Shown: in pieces, positions 1-8,219 of the stretch
Layout: each line of letters opens with the position of its first letter
How positions within the stretch are numbered: position 1 is the first letter of the stretch
NCBI GenBank assembly: GCA_024196135.1
Contig: JAMQCK010001006.1
Coordinates: 1-13,113 of the forward strand
Source: Pleurotus ostreatus/Saccharomyces cerevisiae fusant
Lineage: Eukaryota > Opisthokonta
Reading direction: 5' to 3'
Length of the DNA stretch: 13,113 nt
Translations under genes and position numbers: made by a program
The notes under the pieces: generated by a model
The model's database searches: none
What the model was told of the DNA's origin: nothing
Seen by the model: only the letters and a program-made list of their open reading frames with translations

Positions 1-90
1 CCTTCCCTCCCTTCCCTCCCTTCCCTCCCTTCCCTCCCTTCCCTCCCTTCCCTCCCTTCCCTCCCTTCCCTCCCTTCCCTCCCTTCCCTC
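1..90. repeat. 9-bp satellite, 10 perfect copies
   Basis: Ten uninterrupted copies of the 9-mer CCTTCCCTC fill the first 90 bases and continue past the left edge of the window. The complementary strand reads (GGGAGGGAA)n, so it has regularly spaced GGG runs and could form G-quadruplexes; the plus strand is a homopyrimidine tract that could form triplex DNA. It does not match the usual fungal telomere repeat TTAGGG. No gene is seen in it. Confidence 0.97.
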
Positions 91-300
91 AATCCCTTCC
101 CGCTGCTCCCCTCCCCTTTGTATGGTATTCGCGCCTTCCTCCGCATGGTTCTCGCGCAAGCTCGCCGCATGGTCTTCACGCACCCTCTCTTCCCCACCCA
201 CCACTCGCTGACCCACATACCACTTGCTCCCTCCCTTCCCCACACACCACTCGCTCCCCGAACTCTTCAGATGTGATTCGGCCCTGTCGGTGGGTGGGTG
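91..300. repeat. Degenerate pyrimidine-rich short repeats, no gene
   Basis: This stretch holds three near-copies of a 15-mer of the form GCATGGTNTTCNCGC (about 121-182). They are followed by three near-copies of a block around CCACCACTCGCT (about 195-260). Both look like decayed minisatellite units. I see no coding sequence. Confidence 0.6.
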
Positions 301-880
301 GAAGGGGAGCGAATGCGCCGTACGCTCTCGATGAACGAGGGCGTCGTGCGCTCTCGGGGAGCGAGGGGCTTCGTACGCTGTCGAGAAACGAAGGGCGTCT
401 TACGCTGAGAGGACCGAAGGCGACGTACGCTGTCGAACAACGAAGGGCGCCGTCCGCTCTCGAGTATCGAGGTGGCGCGCGTTTTCGACGACCGAATGCG
501 CCGTACATTCTCGACGACCGGGGCTGCGTACGCTCTCGATGAGCGAGGAAGGCGCCCGCTCTCAGAGAGCGAGGAAGGCGACGGACGCTGCGAGCGAGCG
601 ATGGCGTCGTACGCCATCGAGACAGAGTGAGGGGTGGCGTACGCTCTCGAGGGGAGAGGAAGACGTCGGACGATTTGGGGGAGCGAAGAAGGCGTACACT
701 CTCGGGGAGGGAGGGCTGGCGTACGCTCTCGAGGATCGAGAGCGAGGTACGCCGAGAGGAGCGAGGAAGGCACACGCCGAGAGGAGAGATGAAGCCGTAC
801 ACTACTCGAGGATCGAGGGTGGCGTACGCTCTCGAGGAACGGAGGGCGCCGTTACGCTTTCGACGACCGAGCGGCGGCCG
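301..880. repeat. Degenerate ~26-bp minisatellite with a GTACGCTCTCGA core
   Basis: About twenty diverged copies of a unit built on GTACGCTCTCGA followed by GANCGANGGCG occur head to tail. Core starts fall near 321, 347, 374, 401, 426, 453, 478, 504, 529, 555, 584, 610, 640, 695, 722, 748, 773, 798, 825 and 853, so spacing is mostly 25-29 bp. The core contains the palindrome TCGA and often CTCGAG. Stop-poor repeat DNA opens Arg/Ser-rich frames on both strands, but the variable period does not hold one reading frame. I read it as non-coding. Confidence 0.85.
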
Positions 881-1205
881 CGGCGCAGGCGAGAAGGGGC
901 GCTTGGGAATGCGGAGGCAACGTGGAAGGAGGGACGTGGAGGGTGGGGAGGGAGGGGGGCGAGAGAAGGGAGGGGGGACGAGAGAAGGGAAGGGGCCGAG
1001 AGAAGGGAGGGAAGGCGACAAAAGGGAGCGAGGGGAGGGAGGGGGAGGGGGAGGGGAGGGTGGCGCGACACGGACGGAGAGCGTCGGGGCGGGGGGGGGG
1101 GAGCGAAGGACGAGTGCTGGCGCTGGTGGTCAGCGCGCGAAGGAGCGAATGAGGATGGGCGAGCGAGGGGCAAGGAAGTTGCGGGACCGAACGGCGGAGG
1201 TGGGG
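881..1205. repeat. Purine-rich (G/A) low-complexity block
   Basis: The plus strand is dominated by GGGAGGG, GAGAGAAGGG and similar runs, with a G8-10 run near 1090-1100. It follows directly from the 26-bp minisatellite and is probably its decayed extension. Open frames here are Arg/Gly/Glu-rich and have no recognisable domain. Confidence 0.75.
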
Positions 1206-1239
1206 TGTATAGGTTCGGCTTCGAACGCTCAATTGTCAT

Positions 1240-1890
1240 TTTATGTTTCTTCCTTTGTCTCTTCCACCCCCTCCTTTTCACGTTCACCCTTTCGCTTGTT
1301 TTTTCACCTTCATCCCCCCTCCTCCATCTTCGCCTCTCCCTCCCTCCAATTCCTTCGCCTCCTCCACCCCCTCCTCCATCTTCGCCTCTCCCTCCCTCCA
1401 ATTCCTTCGCCTCCTCCACCCCCTCCTCTTCCTTCGCCTCCCTCCATCCACCACTCTCTATCTTTCATTATCTTCCATCCCACACTCCCGTCTTCCATTA
1501 TCCTCACTCTCCCATTTTACGTTCCCACCCTACGCTCCCATGTACGCTCCCAACCCACGCTTTCACATACGCTCCCAACCCACGCCGCCATGTACGCGCC
1601 CACCCACCTCCACCCCACCACTCGCTCACCTCCTTTACATCCACATCCTCTCGACCTTCCTCCACCCTCGCCACCGCCACCGCCGCCAGCCCACCTCCGC
1701 CCTACCCAATTTCACTCTTGAGTCTTGACCATATCTCCTCCCCATTTCACTTCCAATGCCCCCATCCCACCGTCTCCTCCTCAGCCTCGCCCCCCATTCC
1801 CCCATTCCCCCATTCCCCCATTCTACCCCCCCCCCAGTCTACCGTTACCTCCACCGTCACCTCTTCAGCCTCGGCGCCTCCCTAACCGCG
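1240..1890. repeat. Pyrimidine-rich block with nested tandem repeats
   Basis: The plus strand is C/T-rich throughout. Nested repeats include a 52-bp unit (CCTCCATCTTCGCCTCTCCC plus CCTCCAATTCCTTCGCCTCC), starting at 1321 and 1373 with partial copies on both sides. About three copies of TACGCTCCCAACCCACGC-type units lie at 1537-1605. An 8-bp unit CCCCCATT is present as four perfect copies at 1791-1822. No gene is supported; frames are Pro/Ser/Leu-rich on one strand and Arg/Glu/Gly-rich on the other. Confidence 0.85.
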
Positions 1891-1915
1891 GTCCACCGGC
1901 AAGTAAGTGCACCTC

Positions 1916-2030
1916 GATACCGCGGTGAGCTGGACTTGGATTCCGCGGTGAGCCGGACCCGGATCCCTCGGTGGGCTGGGCTCGGATCCCGCGGTGATAT
2001 GGACCTGGATACCGCGGCGAGACGGATTTG
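1916..2030. repeat. 23-bp tandem repeat, about 5 copies
   Basis: Units start with GAT at 1916, 1939, 1962, 1985 and 2008, exactly 23 bp apart. The consensus is GATNCCGCGGTGAGCYGGAC followed by CTG, with a SacII-type CCGCGG centre in most copies. The period is not a multiple of three, so it is not a constrained protein repeat. Confidence 0.93.
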
Positions 2031-2488
2031 TGGGAGCGTAGCGAGGCCGGCCGCGAGGATGGGGAGAGCGGCGAGGTGTACCGAGCGCGCGAAGAAGGAG
2101 ACCTCGACGAGGGCGGCGCGATGAATCGAGACCTCGACGAGGGCGGCACGATGGACCTCGAGCACGCGCGGCAAGGCAGATCTCGAGGACGGGGACCACG
2201 GCGAGGTAGAAGGGAGGGTGGTGATTCGCGAGAGGGATGGCGAGGGGGAGCGATATGGACGGGAAGAGGGTTAGGACGGAAGGACGGGTCGCGGAAGGCA
2301 GGGTGGCGCGGTACACCGAGGAGAGGGGGTGCGAGGGAGGGTGGAAAGGGACGGGTGGAAAGGGAAGGATGCAAGGGGAGGCAGGGGCGAACGAAGATAG
2401 GGGAGGGGAAGGATCGGATACGCGAACGAGAAGGGGTGGAAGGCGGACGCGGGAGCAGCTGGCTCGGACGGATACGGAGCAGCATCCT
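2031..2488. repeat. Purine-rich block with a 30-bp direct repeat
   Basis: G/A-rich low-complexity DNA on the plus strand. It contains two copies of a 30-bp unit beginning ACCTCGACGAGGGCGGC, at 2101 and 2131. The last 30-40 bases show weak similarity to the DNA in front of the second gene copy (shared GACGGATAC at about 2468 and 12440). No gene is supported. Confidence 0.7.
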
Positions 2489-3153
2489 CGGGAGTGAGAT
2501 TGAGGAAAAGGTAGTCCGGATATGAATGCGATATGCTGGTACGTATTATTTATCATGTATCATCCGTACTTGTGGGCTCTGACGAGTGTCTACAGCATAT
2601 GGATCAGCCGTACACCGAGAAAACAGCCTATGCATACAAGCGGAAACAATGAGATTCGACCGTGCTTTTCCGAACGTAAGTCGTAAAGAGGAACGTAAGA
2701 AGTGAAGAAACATTTCGAACCGAGAGTCCACCACCGTATCTCTCAAGCGCGCCAATTCCTTACGAGATTTCTTCCTTTGACGGCGATGAAGCCTCCCTAC
2801 AAGCCATTCGCAATCGCCTAGCAGTCCTTCCTGATAGTCACTGAGCATCTCGTTGGGATCAACGAATCGGCGGCTCACCTTACGAACTCTACGATCCCTC
2901 TATGGCGCCCTCCGGTTGTATCACGTTCTCCAAGGGTATTCGTCCCGTCTCCTCTGTGCACCCCGCGCGCATGAGCAACTCGCGGATGCGCGCGTCTCGC
3001 TCGGCGTCTCGCGACAATGATGAGTCTCGGCCCACGGCGTCCAACAGAGTCGTCCCGTCATCTGCACGAGTGTGCGGGTCGCTGCCGAAGCTCAGTAGGA
3101 GTTCTATGGCTTCTTCTTCGCTGTTGTACACGGCGTGGTATAGCGGAGTCCAT
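2489..3153. repeat. Segmental duplication, left copy (NLR 3' end plus flank)
   Basis: This segment aligns with 12459-13113 in the same orientation, about 9.96 kb away. It covers the last 88 codons of the NLR coding sequence, the stop codon and about 400 bp of 3' flank. The outer edge has a run of roughly 30 identical bases starting CGGGAGTGAGATTGAGGAAA at 2489. The flank holds a 19-bp insertion relative to the right copy near 2680-2700. Similarity runs off the right end of the window, so the full duplication is longer. Confidence 0.92.
2831..2878 (-). other. Candidate 3'UTR intron of the NLR gene (48 nt)
   Basis: Ten nucleotides after the TAG stop the minus strand reads AAG|GTGAGC, and 48 nt later CTCAGTGACTATCAG|GAAGG, a plausible donor, branch region and acceptor. 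In the right-hand copy the same borders exist, but the segment between them is 4 and 6 nt longer in two places. The sequence just outside the borders stays aligned, which is what an intron would allow. A junction so close to the stop would not be expected to trigger nonsense-mediated decay. No transcript evidence is available here. Confidence 0.5.
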
Positions 3154-6100
3154 CCATCGTCGCGGGTCTCGAGGGCGGCGCCGTGGTCGACAAGAAGCCT
3201 GATAATGTCGATGTGACCGAATTGTGCCGCTATATACAGAGGTGTGGGACATGCATTGCTGACTGCATTGACATTTGCACCTCGCTCGAGGAGCAAGCTG
3301 ACAGTACTGAGATGCCCCATCGATACCGCCAGATGAAGCGAAGTATAGCCGTCTTCGTCACAGTCCTCAATATCAGCCCCCTTGTCCAGGAGCACACAAA
3401 CAACGTCCTCTTGACCACTGCAAGCCGCTACCGTCAGAGGCGTGTTCTGCTGCTCGGTCCGCGCGGCAATGCAGGCACCTCGCTCGAGGAGCAGGCTGAC
3501 GGTACTGAGATGCCCACGCCATGCTGCCTGATGAAGCGAAGTATTGCCGTCCTCGTCGCCGTCCTCGATATCAGCCCCCTTGTCCAGGAGCAGACTAACG
3601 ACGTCCTCGCAGGTTGCCATCATCAGAGGCGTCTTCTGCTGCTTGGATCGCGCGGCGATGTGGGCACCTCGCTCGAGGAGCAAGCTGACAGTACGAAGAC
3701 GCCCCCACATTGTTGCCTGATGAAGCGGAGTACAGCCGTCGTCGTCGCAATCCGCGATATCAGCCCCCTTGTCAAGGAGCAGACGAACGACGTCCTCTTC
3801 ACCATGCATTGTTGCTAATATTAGCGGCGTGTCCTGCTGCTTGGTCCGCGCGGCGATGCGGGCGCCTCGGTCGAGGAGCAAGCTGACAGTACTGGGATGC
3901 CTCAGCCATGCCGCCTGGTGAAGCGAAGTATAGCCGTCCTTGTCGCAAGCCTCGATATCAGCCCCCTTGTCAAGGAGCAGACGAACGACGTCCTCTTCAC
4001 CATGCATTGCTGCTAATATTAGCGGCGTGTCCTGCTGCTTGGTCCGCGCGGCGATGTGGGCGCCTCGCGCAAGGAGCAAGCTGACAGTACTGCGATGCCC
4101 CCACCGTGCCGCCTCATGAAGCAAAGTTTTACCGTCCTCATCGCAATCCTCGATATCAGCTCCGTTGTCAAGGAGCAGAAGAAATACATCCTGTTGACCA
4201 TGGCGAGCCGCTAATATCAGCGGTGTCTCCTGCTTCTTGGTTCGCCTGGCGAAGTGGGCGCCTCGCGCGAGGAGCAGGCTGACAGTACTGAGATGCCCCA
4301 TCGATACCGCCAGATGAAGCGAAGTATAGCCGTGCTTGTCGCAATCCTCGATATCTGCTCCCTTGTCGAGGAGCAGACGTACGACGTCCTCTTGACCATT
4401 GCGAGCGGCTACAATCAGCGGCGTGTTCTGCTGCTCGGTCCGCGCGGCGATGCGGGCACCTCGCTCGAGGAGCAGCTTGGCAACACCGGGATGGCCATGC
4501 TCCGCCGCCAAGTGCAACGCTGTCTTGTCTGGATCGGGACGGAGAAATGTGAAGTCGCTCCTTTCATTTAAGTCATCCAGTCGTGTATGGACATCGACCC
4601 CATTCATCAGAAGCATTGAAACTAGCTGTTCGTGCCCTTGAACTACCGCGGAGCGAAAAGCAGGCGAGAGGATGCCCTCCGGAGAACATGCGGCTCCGAT
4701 TTGGCGTAGTACGTTTGCAATGTCCTGCTCAAGGGTCGCGTAATGATTGCCCTTGTGAACGAAGATGCATCGATGCCAAAGCTGGAGGAGATCGTCATCG
4801 TACTCCGTAGAATGGATGTGAGTGACAACGGCGAGAAGGTAGGCAAGGCTGGTGCGGACCATGAGACAGACAGCGTCATCGCTCGAGATATAGAGAGGGG
4901 AAGAAGGTGAAAGTGCGACGAGGAACTCCCGGACGGAGGCATGCGCGATGCGCACCCGACCTTCAGTGATTGAGATGAACGTCGAGTCCACAAGCCCTGA
5001 TATTTGAGAAGTTGGATTTCGAGATAGAAGGGCGGGATTGTATGTGGGCATGCGTGCATCGTAGTTGAAAGCGAGCACATGCGACAGTAGCTCGGTCGTC
5101 AAGGGGACGTTGGAGTAGAGAATCCATGCAAAGAGAAGCTTTATATCGCCAATAAAGACATTGCTGGTATCGGGAAGCCGCTCGGTGTATAATTCTTCGA
5201 GTGAACGGGGGAGTTTGTCCAGAAGGGACCTAACTCCGCGTGGGTTATTGACAGTACCGCGGAGTTGCTCGATGACGAGTGTCAACCAGCGCATGCTGCA
5301 TACAGAGTCAACAGACGTAGACAGGAGAAGGGGCTGAAGACGTACTTTCCATCTGCCTTCATCAACAATTCATTACGCACCATCTCGGCCTTTGCAATCC
5401 CGTACAGTCGCCCACCATCGCTGAACTCGATATCGAGCGCGGTTCGGATGTCCGTGTTATCTTCCACCCGATCTATCGAAACAACGACGTGCTGGAGATC
5501 CTCGTCGGCCAGGGGCACGCGAGTGGAGACCAGGATGGAGATATTTGCGCATGAGCGCAGTTTCCTCAGAGCACCGAGAACCTGTGCATGCTCATTTTGT
5601 GCAGCCTCGTCCAGCGCATCGATGATGAGAAAGACTCGTAGGCGGCTGCCGAGCATACCAAGCAGGGTGTTGAGCTTTTCGTCGCATGTGAAGTAACCAT
5701 TCGATCTCGACAGCGCCCAGGCTTGGGAGAGAGTGCTCATGCATTGGTGATCCTTCGCGGCTAGTTGGTATAGGATTGACGATAAGAGGGAATCCAAGTC
5801 TCCCGTATTCGATTTGTATGCCACATCGAAGAAATGAGCAAGGACCACATGTTCCGATCCGATCTGTGTAGGGGAGGTCCGAAGATGGCTTATAGCCGAA
5901 GCGCTAATGGACATCGTCCGCGCACCGGTATTCGCCCCTCGTCGCGACGTACATGGTGGTGCTTTTCCCGCAGCCGGCTAGCGAGGACGTGAGCTTGATA
6001 AAATCTAATTTGACGAGCTCTTCACCTTTTCCTTCGACTGACAATACCTTTGTGCGCCCCTCCACGAAATTCGCGAACTCCCGATTGATCCAAAGCCACG

Positions 6101-7456
6101 AGCATGTCCCTTTCGCGCGATCATTCAGCAGAGTATTCATCCTCTGAGTCTGGGATGGTTCCACAGCGTCGTAACCGAGCCACTGCCTGATCTCCTTCAG
6201 CTCGTCGGAGGCCTCTATATTCGCGACAATCCCGAATGTGCCTGCGCCAATTGCTGCCTTGTGACGTGACGATGTCTTCTCCAATACCTTGAGAGCATCC
6301 GAGAGTGGTCTGTTCCCCTTCACGGCGTCGCAAAATCGACCTTGCACTGTATTCAGAGACGCACGCAAACCAAATAAGGAACCTGGGCCTACCAACATAT
6401 CCATCACGTCTCATTTTTGCGATGACGCTGAGGACGATGATGACTTGGACGAGCAGGTTAACAGACGTGCCGCTGAGCAGTTGTCCGCGATGCCCGGCAA
6501 CCATCTCGATGACTTGTAGGTGGACCTTGATCTCCTCGAGAGCGTCGGTGATTTGCTCGAATTCTTCATGAGCGGCGATCGATGCCTGTGGTCGTGAAGA
6601 CTTATTCACTGCGAGTCTGAGAAAAGGCGACGAGCAAACGCACGCTGATGATCAGCCCCACAGCCGCGAAGACGATTTTGCTGGGAGGGAATGACTAACG
6701 ATCGGGATAAGTGGTGTACGAAGACTAGTTACGAAACTGCGCGCTCACGTCGGAGATGGTGTCCGCGATGGGATCGCAGAATATCTTGGCTACGCGAGCA
6801 AGCGGGACAAGGCCATGTCGCATCTTTTGCCACCCTTTCTTGCCCTCGTTATCCGGCGCCGAATCCGCTTGGTGTTGGATGTAGTCCATCACGTCCTTCT
6901 CCGAGCGGAACTTGGCAGCCTCGGGTCCAAGAAAGTCGACGCCCATCCGTTCCTGGCATCGAGCCATCGCTGCGTTCCACATTTCCGACATCGCGTTGTC
7001 AGCGGACGGCCCCTTCGTCTTCTTTTGAGATGACGACCCGGGGACAGACGGCGCACGCGAGGCATCGGACGGAGGCGGGATCCCACAGTTCGCGTCACTG
7101 GAAGTCAGCGCAGGATACTGCTCGACCGCAGGTGCTTCGGGCGAGAGGGTGCGCGTATGCGGTCGCATTTGGCTTCCTTCATCGTCGCTGTGTGTGCCAC
7201 GACCGGGAATGTGCGCGATCGCTTCATCGGGCCTGTGCGAACGTCCCCGAGTCGATGCCGACGACGATGGGGTGGAAGGGTGCGACGCGATGTTTGACGA
7301 AGTCGACAGAGCCTGGTTTGTTGGGTTGTCGTGGGCGCCGACAGTCGTGTTTTGGAGGGGCACGTTCCCCGACGGAGGGGTGGGACTCCGCGAGAAAAAG
7401 CGACGCAGACAACTGCAGAGCGGGGCGAGGCAGCCAGGGTCGCCCTGAATCGACAT
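2889..7456 (-). CDS. Goodbye-NACHT-ankyrin NOD-like receptor, seven exons, 1420 aa
   Basis: Inferred coding exons on the minus strand are 7456-6749, 6694-6644, 6585-6393, 6346-6026, 5977-5953, 5903-5346 and 5295-2889. They sum to 4263 nt with the frame kept throughout. Introns of 54, 58, 46, 48, 49 and 50 nt all have GT..AG ends. Residues 1-150 are Ser/Pro-rich and probably disordered. Residues about 155-350 resemble the fungal STAND Goodbye domain (MSEMWNAAM, GVDF, then PPSKIVFAAVG after the first intron). The NACHT NTPase has P-loop GKAGCGKS at 423-430, Walker B VFLIIDALDE at 523-532 and sensor ILVSTR at 556-561. A winged-helix-like segment (about 638-748, with RIAHASVREFL) precedes ankyrin repeats at about 875-1367. 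The start ATG has A at -3, and an in-frame TGA lies 25 codons upstream (7531-7529). The family is known to act as intracellular signal-transducing NTPases in fungal non-self recognition and regulated cell death; that role is inferred here. Splice sites were chosen by eye; the second intron acceptor is the least certain. Confidence 0.9.
3051..4529 (-). repeat. Ankyrin-repeat array, alternating two-type 198-bp units
   Basis: About fifteen ankyrin repeats of 33 residues lie in the last exon. They alternate between type A (core TSLHxAA..GH..TVSLLL, ending ARTKQQ) and type B (core TPLILAA..G.EDVVRLLLD, then KGADIEDCD), so the DNA period is 66 codons or 198 bp. The segment from about 3756 to 3858 repeats at 3954-4056 with one mismatch seen. 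One type-B repeat (3543-3632) is 9 bp short, losing three residues before EDVV. The last two or three repeats are more diverged and no longer follow the A/B pattern, as expected for capping repeats. Confidence 0.93.
5953..5977 (-). other. 25-nt micro-exon carrying most of the P-loop
   Basis: This exon is bounded by introns 5978-6025 (GTGAAG..CTCGCTAG) and 5904-5952 (GTACGT..CCATTAG). It encodes the residues after the first GK of the Walker A motif (AGCGKSTT). Only splicing of both introns restores GKAGCGKS followed by a hydrophobic helix, and the phases match (1 then 2). Unspliced RNA would lose a functional nucleotide-binding site, so retention of either intron could act as an off switch; that last point is inference. 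Confidence 0.85.
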
Positions 7457-7572
7457 CTTGCGAGTAGAACGAGTACCGATGGTGGTGGTCAGAGGAAAGA
7501 GGGATGCGCTCTGCAGGAATGCGACCCGTCAACGTCGGGCGAGCGGCGTGTCAACAGCGCGGCCCCGCTCTT

Positions 7573-7632
7573 CTGATCGAAGACGCAGTTAGGAGGGACT
7601 CGTGAGGTGTTTGAGGTATCAGATGGACTCAC
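7573..7632 (-). other. Candidate 5'UTR intron of the NLR gene (60 nt)
   Basis: On the minus strand, GCAGCCCG|GTGAGT opens a 60-nt segment containing the fungal branch-site-like CCTAAC and ending CGATCAG|AAG. These are the best splice signals in the window. It ends 116 nt upstream of the NLR start codon, and an in-frame stop (7531-7529) separates it from the coding sequence, so it would be a leader intron. A pyrimidine-rich stretch (CATCCCTCTTTCCTCTG) between intron and ATG fits a fungal leader. No clear TATA box was found further upstream. Confidence 0.6.
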
Positions 7633-7633
7633 C

Positions 7634-8219
7634 GGGCTGCCCCAATACGTGCTACCCGTCACCTACGAAGGCCTTCCGCAACGGGCCGCTCATTAACGCC
7701 GTCATTATCCGAGTAAAGTTCAATTTTGCCCCTACAACGCGCACTCATTGTTGTCGATATTGAGAGCAACCGACTCGAGGACCACTGGTTTCGGTACAAA
7801 CGCGGCTTCAGCATCAGGCCTTGCAGCCAGGGCGTGGAGCAGCACTCCATCCTCTTGACAGTGGCGCACTAGTGAACGTCCAGATGACCGTCCTCGCGAG
7901 GATGCCATGGCTAACTACCTGCGGACCTCATGCACGAGAGCAGTTCATATCACTAGAAGCACTTTCATTGCTGTACGTGGGTTACGGTACTACACGCACG
8001 ACGTGAAGACGCTGAAGCTCCAACCGCGCGCAGACGAGCTCCGACGCCGACGACATCGCCGCCCAATGGTCATTGTCGCCTCTTCGCGTCCCGTGCTTTC
8101 TACGCCCAAAATCTGGCGCGGATGAGTCAGCCGCTGTGCCCTTGAATTAATCCGGGTCATACCTATAGATTGATGCCGCCTTCACGTTGCTGCCGATAAC
8201 CACGACGCCGGTTGGACAA
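7634..8219. other. Intergenic, no supported gene; presumed NLR promoter side
   Basis: This stretch lies 5' of the NLR gene. Only short frames are present: about 63 codons on the minus strand, ending near 7659, and a 53-codon plus-strand frame near 7700-7870 without an ATG. Neither has a recognisable motif. I see no tRNA, repeat or clear regulatory site. The NLR promoter and first leader exon probably lie here. Confidence 0.5.

Noticed and set aside
1..90. Telomere repeat
   Set aside because: The unit is CCTTCCCTC, not the (CCCTAA)n expected for most fungi.
176..1021. 281-codon minus-strand Arg/Ser/Pro frame
   Set aside because: Translation of the 26-bp minisatellite; several frames on both strands are equally open, as expected for stop-poor repeats.
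539..1885. 448-codon plus-strand frame through the minisatellite and pyrimidine block
   Set aside because: Composition follows the underlying repeats, the repeat period is not a multiple of three, and no domain or splice structure is visible.
1916..2030. CRISPR-like array
   Set aside because: Contiguous 23-bp units with no unique spacers, in a eukaryotic genome.
2546..2878. 110-codon minus-strand frame after the NLR stop as an extra C-terminal exon
   Set aside because: The TAG is conserved in both paralogues, no good donor precedes it, and a 19-bp indel between copies breaks the frame; better explained as 3' flank with a UTR intron.
3183..3818. 211-codon plus-strand frame opposite the ankyrin exon
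   Set aside because: It is the mirror of the regular ankyrin codon pattern on the minus strand and repeats with the same 198-bp period; no domain of its own.
6586..6643. Alternative acceptor giving a 43-nt second intron
   Set aside because: AATAAG at 6601 also keeps the frame, but the intron would be shorter than the others; the CACAG acceptor gives 58 nt and joins directly to ASIAAHEEF. Kept as a minor alternative.
6691..7467. 258-codon plus-strand frame opposite NLR exon 1
   Set aside because: The minus strand carries the conserved Goodbye-domain residues and splice sites; the plus frame is Arg/Ser/Pro-rich with no motif.
7700..7870. 53-codon plus-strand frame with LIVVDIES
   Set aside because: No ATG, no splice partner found and no family recognised; too short to support.
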